Below are positions 23,546-35,851 of a stretch of DNA of 64,000 bases, piece by piece (position 1 is the first letter of the stretch; the number at the start of each line of letters is the position of its first letter). Made by a program: the position numbers and the translations under genes. The DNA comes from Xestospongia muta (taxonomy: Eukaryota > Porifera > Demospongiae > Haplosclerida > Petrosiidae). The stretch spans positions 1,418,817 through 1,482,816 of the forward strand of contig OY848925.1 in the NCBI GenBank assembly GCA_963693285.1. The letters run 5' to 3'. The notes below the pieces were generated by a model. The model was not told the DNA's origin. It made no database searches and was given only the letters and a program-made list of their open reading frames with translations.

Positions 23546-24440
23546 ATGATGACACAGACCCTATTACATCTTGGTTATATTCTTACTCACTGTGGAATGG
23601 AAGGAGTGTACTACAGCTGCTGTACAAGGTAACTACTCACTATATTACTGGATATTTTAAACATTCCTTACTACAGGTGACACTAGTTGAGATAAGAGAT
23701 GTGTCTCTTCTACAAATGTCACAACAAATGCACCTTATATTCAAATACTACGAGGACGTGATGGACGTGATGGAATACCTGGTCCTTCTGGACTAGCTGG
23801 TCCACCTGGGAAAGATGATACCAATGGTAAAGATGGAGTAAAAGGTGATAAAGGAGAACAAGGACAACAAGGACCTCCTGGACTAAAAAATGGGGGTGTG
23901 GTCTTTACAAGATGGGGAAGATTTTCTTGTCCAAATACAACAGGAACACAACTGCTCTATAAGGGGAAAGCTGCTGGGAGCCATTGGAGTCACACTGGAG
24001 GTGGAGCTAATTACATTTGTCTACCAGAAAAACCTGAGTTTCTTTCCTACGTCAGTGGTACATCTGATTACCAGTCATTTGTCTATAGATCAGAATATGA
24101 AACATTTGGTACAGGTCCCTTTAACCACTTACATAATCAAAACATTCCTTGTGTTGTCATTTATGCTTCTACTAGAGTATCATATCTTATGATACCAGCA
24201 AAAATCACCTGTCCTACAACATGGACTACAGAATATCAGGGCTACCTTATGACAGAACAATACAATCCCAAATGAAACTCTGTCTATGAGTGTGTTGATA
24301 AAAATGCTGAAGGTATTCCAGGAAGTAGTGGGAACATTAATGGAGCAATTTTCAATTATGTACAAGCTAAATGTAGTAATGGCCTCTGTCCTCCCTATGA
24401 TGAATTCAAGGAACTTGCCTGTGTGGTGTGTACCAAGTAA
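23546..24440 (+). pseudogene. C5: short-collagen pseudogene (frameshift and two stops)
   Basis: Full-length copy from ATGATGACACAGACC to ACCAAGTAA at 24438-24440. It is disabled by a 1-base insertion in the signal peptide (CTATTACATCTTGG, about 23563-23569), a TGA at 23688-23690 and a TGA at 24273-24275. Both stops are CGA-to-TGA relative to the sister genes, as expected from loss of a methylated CpG. The remainder, including 15 Gly-X-Y positions and all C4 cysteines, is well kept, so inactivation is recent. Confidence 0.88.
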
Positions 24441-24815
24441 AGAAGTTGTAATCTTTATACAATAAACTAACAATTACAGTAGTAATTGATAATGATTTGA
24501 TTTCCCTATACACGTACTTGTTCAATTATTAAATTTCTAACGAAAATCTTTTCTTCATAGAAAAATAAAATTTTGCATTACAAACTGTCTTATAGAACAA
24601 GCTTGTATAACAACATCATAACTTGTGTCACAACTATTGTTAAAGTTGTTACAATACTCCTTATATAAGTATGGAACTATATCTCATCAAAATACAATAG
24701 CAACAAACAAGATAGAAGTTGATATTGATGATCTGGTCCACTATATTTAACAAACCAAAAATGGCATTGTTTTGATGATTTTCAAGTTACAGAAACATTT
24801 AAGCTTTGATCATTT
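24441..24815. other. 3' flank of C5 fused to a dispersed-repeat piece
   Basis: Shares its sequence with the flank after C6 (33507-33880) and with those after C7 and C8: ATAAAATTTTGCATTACAAA, AACTTGTGTCACAACTA, GATGATCTGGTCCACTATAT. It ends in a piece of the dispersed repeat (CAAGTTACAGAAACATTTAA). Confidence 0.7.
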
Positions 24816-25409
24816 GTGCTCAAACAGCAAGGACAACAAGGTCCATCAGGACCAAAAAATGGGGGTGTGGTCTTTACAAGATGGGGACGAACCTCTTGTC
24901 CTACAACTACAGGAACTTCATTACTCTATAAGGGGAAAGCTGCTGGAAGTAGTCAGAGTCAACATGGAAGTGAAGCTAACTATATTTGGTTACCTAACCA
25001 GCCTGAGTATCTTTCCTATAAATCTGGTGTATCTGATTTTCAATCATATATTTTTGGAGCAGAATACCAACCCTACTCAGAAGGACCACTGGCACCACTC
25101 CATGATCAAAATGTTCCTTGTGTTGTCTGTTATGTCTCTAACAGAACAACATATCTCATGATACCAGCAAAAATCACCTGTCCTAAAACATGAACTACAG
25201 ATTACCAAGGCTACCTTATGACTGAGAGGCTCAACCATACACGAAAGTCAGTTTATGAGTGTGTGGATAAAGATGCTAAAGATATCCCAGGAAGTATTGC
25301 TAACACTGATGGTGCTTTGTTCTACCATGTACAAGCTCAGTGCAATAGCCTCGTTTGTCATCCTTATGATAAGGTGAAAGAGCTAGCTTGTGTAATGTGT
25401 ACTAAGTGA
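24816..25409 (+). pseudogene. C5b: 5'-truncated C4-collagen copy
   Basis: There is no promoter, signal peptide or intron. Collagen homology begins abruptly after TTTGTGCTCAAACAGCAAGG with [19 protein letters not shown]. The C4 domain resembles C2 ([19 protein letters not shown]) but has SSQSQHGSEA in place of the GGGA motif, and a TGG-to-TGA stop at 25191-25193. Beyond that the frame continues to CTK. The same junction and the same stop occur in C6b, so both predate the 9.2-kb duplication. Confidence 0.85.
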
Positions 25410-26118
25410 ACTAATGTTAACATTAAGTAATGTTAGTATTGTTTGTATTCTGATATAAACAGTAATTGTTTAAGTTTTGTCATTTCATATAATTGATGTT
25501 TATTATTGCTTTGTGTTGTCCTCCTATTTCTAAGAATATTATTACTTAAAATTTGGTAAAAATACTAACTAACTATTACCTTGCTATTCACCAATACAAT
25601 CAATATGATCATTTCTGCAGTGCCTGAAAATGTTACACAATATTTATTGCAGGCCTCACCACATGATATTGGTTACCATATAAAGGCACATTCATATACC
25701 AATAACAGTTCATAACAGAACAAAAAGATAGCTTTCCATTTCCTAACCAATCCTTTTGACAGATATCATCACAATATGACTACCATGAAAACAATCACAC
25801 ACTGCTTATAAAAGACTGCATTACTAGACAATAGTGACAAAGATGTCATTGATGTTCTTCTAAAGAGGTTATCACTAACCACATTATTCATTTATAACAC
25901 AAACATGCAATCCAGAAACCTTTCTTGTTGACATAGATCTCTCCACATCATAACATTATTAACCAAATGGGATGGCCTAGAGTGACTTATATACATTGTA
26001 AATTCACATTGTATTTAATGAATGAATGTCAATGCCCAGTGATTTTATAATGATAAATTAAAGAAACAAGCAGATATCATTTGTTAAGATAAATATGTTT
26101 TTGTACAACTAATTCAAG
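25410..26118. other. Long-collagen type upstream flank in front of dead copy L2
   Basis: Co-linear with 16118-16800, beginning with the shared 3' flank GTGAACTAATGTTAACATTA. Confidence 0.7.
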
Positions 26119-26600
26119 ATGATGATATATACCCTATAACAAATGTCAAACACACTTTGTATTCAGATACTATTCAAGGGCATGATGGGTGTGATGACAT
26201 AGTTATAGGTCCTTCTGGACTATCTGGTGGATAAAAGAGGTCAAAGGCGAACAAGGACTAAGAGGACAATTTTGTCTTAATGGAAACATTGGGGATTTGG
26301 AGTGGCTGGGCAACCTGGAGAAGAAGGTATAAAGAGCACATGGATGAAAGGAGACCTTGAAATATCTAGCCCTTTTAGAAAAAGGTGAACAAGGACCAAT
26401 AAGAAGGATGGGTTCCTCGAGTACTTTGACAACCTGGAGGAGATATTGGCAGGGATGGTAAAGATACATCAAGCTGGCTTTTCTGAGGAAACGGGTGAAC
26501 AAAGATCAATAGAGTTATCAGGTCCTCTACAGTCTCATGGGTCTCCTGGCTGTTGTGGAAATTATGGTACAGATGATGAAAATAAACATCCTGGGAACAA
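26119..26600 (+). pseudogene. L2: long-collagen pseudogene
   Basis: Starts ATGATGATATATACCC (the start codons are kept), then deletes to TCAAACACACTTTGTATTC and broken Gly-X-Y sequence with frameshifts. It is the duplicate of L1. L1's TAG codon is TAT here, so the two copies have decayed separately. Confidence 0.7.
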
Positions 26601-29600
26601 AAAACCTTTGAAGATTATTTTGATGGTACTGCTGTCAGGAAGGACTGGATTATTGATAACTTTAAAGACTAGAGAGTTGGCAGAAGCTACAGATGTTCAA
26701 GGGTGTTTTCTTGATTTATGGAACTTGGATGCTTTGATCAGTAACACCCAATTTAAAGCACTTGCAGTAATCGTAATAATATTAATTGATTGGCATGTGC
26801 ATTGGTGGTTACTGTATGTGTGAGCCTATTTCATTTGCCATTCTCAAAGTTGCATACAACAATACAATAAAAAATTAAACAAACCTTCTCATATAGTTAC
26901 ATAATTAAAACTTGGTCCAAAACGATGACAACACCCATAGCCAAGCTGGGATGACACATAAAAACAGAAAGAATAAAATCATTTTGATGAAGTATAGTTC
27001 CTATATATGTATAGGTTAAAGACTGAGATGAAGTATATAACTGACTTGTACCATGTTGATAAACTAGATTGCTTGATTTCAATTCCTCTATTAAATATGT
27101 TGTGTCTTTTGCTTTGGATAAGTGTATGTTAAGATCTGCTCATTAGCCTTAGCTAACAAAGAAATAATTTACTATTTATTTGCAGTAGAAGAAATGGGAC
27201 TGGAACAACCTTTTTAGCCCCACCCCTTGCTTTGATGTTCAACAAACTATCATATCACTTAGCTAGAGATTCTAACTTGGCTTGGTAGTGATGGTCGTTA
27301 CTTAATCTAAAAAAACTTATACTTCAAAATCAATGATATTGTCCAAGCTTATGAAAATGTTTACACAAGCCTTTCCATATAGTAATGCCATATCTATGAC
27401 ATGGTATATGTATATGCAACAGACAGTAGACAACAAAAGAATACCACAGAACAAAAGAATACCACAGAACAAAAAGAATACATGAATAACATCCCATTAT
27501 CAATAGCAAGGGAACAGACCATGTCTAACCAATCCCTTCAGCAGATATCATCACCACAAGGATGGTTCTCCTACCAATCACATACTGTTTATATAATGCA
27601 TTATCAAACCATAATAGTAGAGTGTCAATATATATAGGGAAAAGATTGGAAATATGTAATAATATCTGTGCTAGGCCTCTGCTCATGTTAATTTACAAGA
27701 ACTTGTGTTTCAAAAAAATGTCAACAAAATTCATTTAAATGAAATCTGTTAAGTGAAACAGCTGTTATAACTAGGTAAGGATATGTAATTATTTGTTTAT
27801 AAAGTGAACTGGTCTATAATGTAGGTTGATGATTGAGGTTTCAAGTTTTTATACTATGTTGTTTGTGGATTAATATAACTCCACTCATTGTGTAATATTT
27901 ATTGAAAGAACAGACGTTTTCTTTAACAAATAGCCTGATAGAATGTAGGAAGTGAATATGATTCAGAAATAGTTGAGATAATATTGGTACAGAACTTGTC
28001 CCTTATTTTACTGCTATTATGATGCAGGAATATCAATTTATCTGCTAAGAAAAGGCATGAAATCTCAAAGAAACTATTTAGTGGAAGGTGATATGCTTTT
28101 AATGATATCCATTACTTATGCCTGTCATGTGCAGTGTATCAGGTGGTACTACATTAGTTTTGACCATGTGTGAGGTATACACATGTATGTCCATCTTAAT
28201 CTGTCAAGAGCTGCCGAAAGAGATGAAGTAAACAAAAATATAGTTAACTTTTCACTTGCATGGAGTTAGTTGTAAAGTGGGCCTGGTCAGTTTAAAATCA
28301 GGCCACCTGGATTTAGAATGGGCTGGGCAACTTTTAAAGCAATAACGTGTAACACACACACACACACACACACTATAATAAAATTCTTACCCCATAATTT
28401 TGAATATTTTGAAAATTGAGTTTTGACTATAACTTTGCTATACTGCTTACTACTAAGTTCATTTTCATATCATTGGATTCCTTTCATTCTTGTGGTTATT
28501 ATGTAGTAGTATTCATGAAGTGATTGGCACTTTAAAGTATACTTTGACAACCCTCAATATAAATTCATGTGTATAATCTTCCATAAAGAATCATTTCCCT
28601 TGCAAAGTATAGACTCCTTAGCAGGTTTATATTGTAAAATATAAAAATGAGAGGTTAATAGATAATTCATTAGTGGTAGGTTAATATGAATCTAATGAGT
28701 GTTCTGTACATATACACTATATCAACCTCCTCGTCAAATCAAGATTTCTTGCTTGCTAGCCATGTGATATTTTATGGATTGATAGTGGCTGATTAATATG
28801 AACCTCATGATAAGTAATATCAGATAGAGTATGGTTCATTAGTCTATATGCATAATATAAACTTGTCAACTCGGGATTTTGTGAAGCTAGTGTAAGCATT
28901 TTTAAGTGAGTTCAAATGCCTAAAGCACTTTGAAAGTATCAATGTTTTCAATATAAACAAGAACCCTCTGCTCCAGTTAAAAGACTGCTTAGTATATTAG
29001 GAATATAGAGAAATGCTGACTTACAAACAAACGTTTTGAACAAATCATGTTTTTCCAATGTAATAATGATTCAGATTGTCAGGTATAAGATTATAAGTGT
29101 AAACAGTCCATATATATTTGTTATTGTAAGTGCTTATACTTACATATAAGCTTTTTGTAAAGTGCTTTACGCTATGCCTGTACATAATATGTACCTTGTA
29201 TCATTTATTCTAATGTAACAATTAAGCCAACCAATGCCATTAAGCTTCATACGTTAACTTGCAGCCAATGAATATTATTAACATTAAGTATTATGACAAT
29301 GAGTTAAGCTGATTAAATTTCAGTAATATGTCTGATATTGTTAGGTTGTTGTCTGCTTTCTATTCTTTCCACTAGTTATGCAGTGTGTAAAAATCAAATG
29401 TTTACTGAGTTGGCATCTTCAAATAACTGTGGGATGATCTTTTAATTTCGACTTGTCAACAGTGACATTACTTACTTTCTAGCTAAAATACAGATGTTCA
29501 TTAATCTAATCATTTACTGGAGTACGTGAAGATTATCACAACATTTAACACAAGCTTCACTTCATACTATTGGTTATAACATATTGGTATACGCTTTATG

Positions 29601-29640
29601 TACTAATAACAGTTCAAACCGATAAAAAGAATAACTTTTC
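26601..29640. other. Spacer, co-linear with 17261-20640
   Basis: No gene seen. It holds a copy of the dispersed repeat (26601-26830), a short remnant of the 18-bp minisatellite (about 27433-27475) and a (CA)n run. The relic at 19005-19262 has no counterpart here. Confidence 0.6.
28352..28373. repeat. (CA)11 microsatellite
   Basis: A perfect CA run in the spacer before C4, absent from the paired position in unit 1. Confidence 0.95.
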
Positions 29641-30005
29641 AGGCCCTAACCAGTCCTTTGGTTAGATATCATCACACTATGATTACCACAAGGATGGTTC
29701 TTTATCTAATCACAGACTGTTTATAGAAGACTGCATTACTAGTCAAAGGGACAAAGGTGTTATAGATGTCTATCTAATGAGGTTATCACTAACCTATGTC
29801 TGCATCATTCATTAATAATACAAACATCTAACCCAAAAAGCTTTCTTGTTGACACAGAACTCTTCACATCATAACACCACTAACCAAATGGGATTGACTA
29901 CAGTGAGATGGCAAATTTACATTGTAATGCCTAGTGACTATATATAGATGAAGAAAACAAGCAAATCTCAATTGTTAAGGTAGATATCTTCCTGTACTCA
30001 AGATA
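29641..30005 (+). promoter_or_regulatory. C4 long-collagen promoter region
   Basis: Pairs with 20641-21000. TATATATAG at about 29938-29946 lies about 60 bp before the ATG, a better TATA match than C3 has. Confidence 0.65.
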
Positions 30006-31583
30006 ATGATGACACAGACTCTATCACTCTTGATTATACTTTCACTGACTGTGGAATGGAAGAAGTGTATTACAGCTGCTATACAAGGTAACAAATAATG
30101 AGCTTTAATACAAATATTTGCAATTCTATTTGTAGGAAATGTTGAAAAATGTGTCTCTTCTACAAATGTCACTACAAACACACATTATGTTCAAATACTA
30201 CAAGGACGTGATGGACGTGATGGGCGTGATGGAAGACCAGGTCCTCCAGGAATATCTGGTGGAGAAAAAGGGGCCAAAGGTGAACAAGGACCATCTGGTC
30301 TTAAAGGAGATGATGGAGAGCCTGGGTCTCATGGACCACCTGGACTACCAGGATTATCTGGCCTTAAAGGATCAATAGGAGACCCAGGGTTACCTGGAAC
30401 ACCTGGACCAAAAGGATCTCAAGGAGCACCTGGACTACCAGGATTACATGGTCCTCAGGGATCAAGAGGGGCAATAGGAAAACCAGGAATTCCAGGTTCT
30501 GGAGGATCAACAGGGTTACCTGGAACAGATGGACTTCCTGGTAAAGATGGCATTCCTGGCCCTGAAGGACAAAAAGGTTCTCCTGGCCCACAAGGATCAA
30601 GAGGTCTTAAAGGAGATGTTGGAATGCCTGGACAACCTGGAGTAAATGGATCTCAAGGAGCACCTGGACCACGAGGATTTCATGGTCGTCGGGGACGAAT
30701 AGGGGCAATAGGAAAACCAGGAAATCCAGGTCTTAAAGGACTAACAGGGTTACCTGGAACACCTGGACTTCATGGTATAAATGGCATTCCTGGTCTTGAA
30801 GGACAAGAAGGGTCTCCTGGCCCACAAGGACCAAGAGGTCCTCAGGGATCAAAAGGGGCAATAGGAGACCCGGGACTACCAGGGTTACCTGGAACACTTG
30901 GCCCAGAAGGAGCAAGAGGTCTTAAAGGTGAAAAAGGACCTCAAGGAGCACCTGGCATGCCTGGACAACCTGGAGTAATAGGACCACCAGGATTACGTGG
31001 CCCTCACGGATCAAGAGGAGAAATAGGACAACCGGGAATTCCAGGTACTCCAGGACCAAAAAATGGGGGTGTGGTCTATACCAGGTGGGGAAGAATCGCC
31101 TGTCCTGAAACTACAGGAACACAAAAAGTTTATACTGGAAAAGTTGCAGGAAATCATTATAGTTACACTGGAGGTGGAGCTAACTACATCTGTCTACCTG
31201 ATCAGCCTGAGTTTTATTTGAACACCTCAACAAAATCTAGCAATAACTCACACATATTTGGAACAATTGGTAATAATAATAATAGTATTCCTTGTGTTGT
31301 CTGTTATGTCTCTAATAGAACAACACATCTCATGATACCAGCAAAAATCACCTGTCCTACAACATGGACTACAGAATATCAGGGCTATCTTATGACTGGT
31401 CATCCCACTCAACCACGAAACACAGTTTATGAGTGTGTTGATAAGGATGCTGAAGGCATTCCAAGAAGTGATGCTAAGACAGATGGTGCTTTGTTCTACT
31501 ATGTACAAGCTCAATGTAACAACCAACTCTGTCCTCCTTATGATACTGAGAAAAAACTTGCTTGTGTAGTATGTACTATGTGA
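30006..31583 (+). CDS. C4: long collagen with C4 domain (2 exons, 509 aa)
   Basis: Exons 30006-30087 and 30136-31583 (48-nt intron) join in frame. Signal peptide [38 protein letters not shown]; 286 collagenous residues (30204-31061, 95 triplets plus one extra Gly in GISGGEKG); C4 domain [19 protein letters not shown] to LACVVCTM. Unlike C3, every other Gly is intact, and the repeat is built of a longer module ([20 protein letters not shown]), with far less GPP. The C4 domain and 1 kb of 3' flank are nearly identical to those of C3. Confidence 0.92.
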
Positions 31584-32505
31584 ACAAATATTTTACCTAA
31601 TCACATGAAGAGTAGAGGATGAAATTATTTCATTTACTGTTAATTTGATAATTTGAAATTTTCTGAATAGATTACACAAAGTGAACGTTACTTTAATAAC
31701 TTTAATATCAATTAATATAACTAATAAAAACATAATAAAGTTTTCAGACAACTATCACTGATAGTCACAGGAGGTATTGTTTATTTCAGTTTTATGACAA
31801 CACATTCCTTTCTAAAAATATTATATAAATAACTCATCATAAAATAAAATAGATATCACCATAATACTATTGTCCACAAAAAATGTTTCTACTCATCTCA
31901 CCATTTATTAAAAATACTTAATGACACATAGTGTTAGTGATATATTAAACTCTCTGGTAAAGTTATCACTAACTAAACAATTGTAGTTAAGTATAGTTAA
32001 TGACATTGTTATGTCTTTTGTGGATATGTGCCATCATTCATATAACCAGTGGATAAAAGATGTGTCGGACACTATCCAATTATACCAATCAATTATACCA
32101 ATCAACAGAGCACTGTAGCAATGTGATAATTTAATGTGGATATAATTATATTAGTCAATATACACAATTAGTCATTAGTACTATAGCTTTCTGTGATCTT
32201 GTACTAACAACTATAGTAATTAATAACTCACTAGAGAAATAGAGATGCTTCTTATCAGGTATTCTATCATATGTCACTATTTCTCCTGTCTCTTTTGTTA
32301 AGAAGGGAATTACCACTCTACATACAAACCTATCAATCTACTCATAGGAGTAATAATTGTTAGCAGTTTTCCTAACCTCTGCCATTTATGTATCTGTCCT
32401 CCTGTCTCCGTTGCTTAAGATATACAACCCACAAGGGAATCACCACCCTACACATAAATATGTTTACAGTCTAAATCTTGCTTTAACTTGTCAACAACAC
32501 ATCAC
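31584..32505. other. Spacer, near-identical to 22529-23449
   Basis: No gene. Small differences from unit 1 are a 14-bp duplication at about 32082-32103 (CAATTATACCAAT) and short deletions near 32298. Confidence 0.7.
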
Positions 32506-32603
32506 TATATAAAGAACTGGCAGATACATACTTAATTATCCAAAAAGAGTCTTTAACTCAACAACTACTTCAGGTGGATATCCTCCTGTCCAACTAACTC
32601 AAC
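32506..32603 (+). promoter_or_regulatory. Short-collagen promoter of C6
   Basis: TATATAAA at 32506-32513 and the conserved leader. Confidence 0.8.
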
Positions 32604-33506
32604 ATGATGACACAGACCTTATCACTATTGATTATACTCTTACTGACTGTGAAATGGAAGGAGTGTACTACAGCTGCTGTACAAGGTAATTACTCACTAT
32701 ATTACTGGATATTTTAAACATTTCTTACAACAGTTGACACTAGTCGAGATAAGAGATGTGTCTCTTCTACAAATGTCACAACAAATTAACCTTATATTCA
32801 AATACTACAAGGACGTGATGGACGTGATGGAATACCTGGTCCTCCTGGTTGTCCTGGACCAGCTGGTCCACCTGGGAAAGATGGTACCAATGGTAAAAAT
32901 GGAGTGAAAGGAGACAAAGGAGAACAAGGACCACAAGGACCTCCTGGACCAAAAAATGGAGGTGTGGTCTTTACAAGATGGGAAAGATTTTCTTGTCCAA
33001 ATACAACAGGAACACAACTGCTCTATAAGGGGAAAGCTGCTGGGAGTATTTGGAGTGACAGTGGAGGTGGAGCTAATTACATTTGTTTACCAGATGAACC
33101 TGAGTTTCTTCCCTACATCAGTGGTCCATCTGATTACCAGTCATTTGTCTATAGATCAGAATATGAAACATTTGGTACAGGTCCCTTTAACCACCTACAA
33201 GATCAAGATGTTCCTTGTGTTGTCTGTTATGCTTCTACTAGAGTATCATATCTTATGATACCAGCAAAAATCACCTGTCCTACAACATGGACTACAGAAT
33301 ATCAGGGCTACCTTATGACAGAACGATATGTTCACAAACGAAACTCTGTCTATGAGTGTGTTGATAAAGATGCTGAAAGTATTCTAGGAAGTAGTGGGAA
33401 CAGTAATGGAGCAATTTTCAATTTTGTACAAGCTAAATGTATTAATGGCCTCTGTCCTCCCCATGATGAATCCAAGGAACTTGCCTGTGTGGTGTGTACC
33501 AAGTAA
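32604..33506 (+). pseudogene. C6: short-collagen copy with one early stop
   Basis: Exons 32604-32685 and 32734-33506 (48-nt intron, acceptor CAG) would encode a complete protein, except for TAA at 32787-32789 in the segment after the conserved Cys (VTTN-stop, where sister genes read NAPY or NTPY). Everything after it is open to CTK: GCP is inserted in the collagen ([10 protein letters not shown]), and the C4 domain has [10 protein letters not shown]. It is the unit-2 counterpart of C5 with an independent lesion. It could be a very recent pseudogene or a sequencing or allele difference. Confidence 0.8.
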
Positions 33507-33881
33507 AGAATTTGTAATCTCTATACAATGAACTAACAATTACAGTAGTAATTGATAATGATGGGATTTCCCTATACACGTACTTGTTCAATTATTAAAT
33601 TTCAAACGAAAATCTTTTCTTCATAGAAAAATAAAATTTTGCATTACAAACTGTCTTATAAAACAAGCTTGTATAACAACATCATAACTTGTGTCACAAC
33701 TATTGTTAAAGTTGTTACAATACTCCTTATATAAGTATGGGACTATATTTCATCGAAACACAATAGCAACAAACAAGATAGAAGTTGATATTGATGATCT
33801 GGTCCAATATATTTAACAAACCAAAAATGGGATTGTTTTGATGATTTTCAAGTTACAGAAACATTTAAGCTTTGATCATTT
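33507..33881. other. 3' flank of C6 fused to a dispersed-repeat piece
   Basis: Counterpart of 24441-24815, with the same content. Confidence 0.65.
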
Positions 33882-34456
33882 GTGCTCAAACAGCAAGGAC
33901 AAGGTCCATCAGGACCAAAAAATGGGGGTGTGGTCTTTACAAGATGGGGACGAACCTCTTGTCCTACAACTACAGGAACTTCATTACTCTATAAAGGGAA
34001 AGCTGCTGGAAGTAGTCAGAGTCAACATGGAAGTGAAGCTAACTATATTTGGTTACCTGACCAACCTGAGTATCTTTCCTATACATCTGGTGTATCTGAT
34101 TTTCAATCATATATTTATGGAGCAGAATACCAACCCTACTCAGCAGGACCATTGGCACCACACCATGATCAAAATGTTCCTTGTGTTGTCTGTTATGTCT
34201 CTAACAAAACAACATATCTCATGATACCAGCAAAAATTACCTGTCCTAAAACATGAACTACAGTTTACCAAGGCTACCTAATGGCTGAGAGGTTCAACCA
34301 TACACGAAATGCAGTTTACGAGTGTGTGGATGAAAATGCTAAAGATATCCCAGGAAGTATTGCTAACACTGATGATGCTTTGTTCTACCATGTACAAGCT
34401 CAGTGCGATAGTCTCCTTTGTCCTCCTTATGATAAAGTGAAAGAGCTAGCTTGTGC
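33882..34456 (+). pseudogene. C6b: C4-collagen copy truncated at both ends
   Basis: Same 5' junction and same TGG-to-TGA stop (34254-34256) as C5b. The 3' end stops at GAGCTAGCTTGTG and then continues directly in spacer sequence (CACAGTGGCAATGTGATAA, as at 23044), so the last codons (VVCTK) are lost. This marks a breakpoint of unequal recombination. Confidence 0.85.
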
Positions 34457-34854
34457 ACAGTGGCAATGTGATAATTTAATGTGGATATAATTATATTAGT
34501 CAATATACATAATTAGTCATTAGTACTATAGCTTTCTGTGATCTTGTACTAATAACTATAGTAATTAATAACTCACTAGAGAAATAGAGATGCCTCTAAT
34601 CAGGTATTCTATCATATGTCACTATTTCTCCTGTCTCCCTTGTTAATATAAACAGCCCATAGGGAATCACCACTCTACATATAAACCTATTAATCTACTC
34701 ATAGGAGTAATGTAGTTTTCCTAACCTCTGCCATTTATGTATCTGTCCTCCTGTCTCCGTTGCTTAAGATATACAACCCACAAGGGAATCACTACCTTAC
34801 ACATAAATACGTTTACAGTCTAAATCTTGCTTTAACTTGTCAACAACACATCAC
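34457..34854. other. Third copy of the short-collagen upstream flank
   Basis: Matches 23041-23449 and 32104-32505 from the junction to the promoter. No gene. Confidence 0.7.
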
Positions 34855-34954
34855 TATATAAAGAACCGACAGATACATACTTAACTATCCAAAGAAAGAG
34901 TCTTTAACTCAACAACTACTTCAAGTGGATATCTTCCTGTATAACTAACTCAAC
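34855..34954 (+). promoter_or_regulatory. C7 promoter and 5' UTR
   Basis: TATATAAA at 34855-34862, 100 bp before the ATG, with the conserved leader. Confidence 0.85.
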
Positions 34955-35851
34955 ATGATGACACAGACCCTATCACTCTTGGTTATACTCTTACTGACTA
35001 TGGAATGGAAGGAGTGTACTACAGCTGCTGTACAAGGTAACAATTATTCACCATATTACTATATATTTTAAACATTTCTTACTACAGGTGACACTAGTCG
35101 AGATAAAAGATGTGTCTCTACTACAAATGTCACTACAAACACACCTTATATTCAAATACTACAAGGACGTGATGGACGTGATGGAATACCTGGTCCTCCT
35201 GGACCAGCTGGTCCACCTGGGAAAGATGGTACCAATGGTAAAGATGGAGTCAAAGGAGACAAAGGAGAACAAGGACTACAAGGACCTCCTGGACCAAGAT
35301 GTGGGGGTGTGGTCTTTACAAGGTGGGGAAGATTTGCTTGTCCAAACACAACAGGAACACAACTGCTCTATAAGGGGAAAGCTGCTGGGAGTCTTTATGA
35401 TCACACTGGAGGTGGAGCTAATTACATTTGTTTACCAGATAAGCCTGAGTTTCTTCCCTACGTCAGTGGTACATCTGATTACCAGTCATTTGTCTATAGA
35501 TCAGAATATGAAACATTTGGTGGAGGTCCCTTTAACCACCTACAAAATCAAGATGTTCCTTGTGTTGTCTGTTATGCTTCTACTAGAGTATCATATCTTA
35601 TGATACCAGCAAAAATCACCTGTCCTACAACATGGACTACAGAATATCAGGGCTATCTTATGACAGAACGATATAATCACAAACGAAACTCTGTCTATGA
35701 GTGTGTTGATAAAGATGCTGAAAGTATTCCAGGAAGCAGTGGGAACATTAATGGAGCGATCTTCAATCATGTACAAGCTAAATGTATTAATGGCCTCTGT
35801 CCTCCCTATGATGAATTCAAGGAACTCGCCTGTGTGGTGTGTACCAAGTAA
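34955..35851 (+). CDS. C7: short-chain collagen C4-like protein (2 exons, 281 aa)
   Basis: Exons 34955-35036 and 35088-35851 (51-nt intron). Signal peptide [41 protein letters not shown]; 15 Gly-X-Y triplets; C4 domain to ACVVCTK. The usual Asn at the collagen-C4 junction (PRNGG) is Cys here (PRCGG), giving an 11th domain cysteine next to the helix end that could form a new crosslink. Variable patch: [15 protein letters not shown] is at 35973-35978. Confidence 0.9.

Larger units (their letters stand above)
15550..24830. repeat. Tandem duplication, unit 1 (about 9.2 kb)
   Basis: This block and 24831-33890 carry the same order: C4-domain end, L pseudogene, long collagen gene, short collagen copy, start of the next truncated copy. 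Corresponding points are 9005-9318 bp apart: stop 16117 and 25409, ATG 21001 and 30006, ATG 23546 and 32604. Boundaries are approximate. Confidence 0.85.
24831..33890. repeat. Tandem duplication, unit 2 (about 9.1 kb)
   Basis: Second copy of 15550-24830. A third copy starts at 33890 and is cut off at 34456. Confidence 0.85.

Noticed and set aside
24816..25193. C5b as an active short gene
   Set aside because: No promoter or signal peptide, an in-frame TGA inside the C4 domain, and the same lesions in its duplicate C6b.
30364..30915. Minus-strand Val/Leu-rich frames in the C4 collagen region
   Set aside because: Antisense readings of Gly-X-Y codons.
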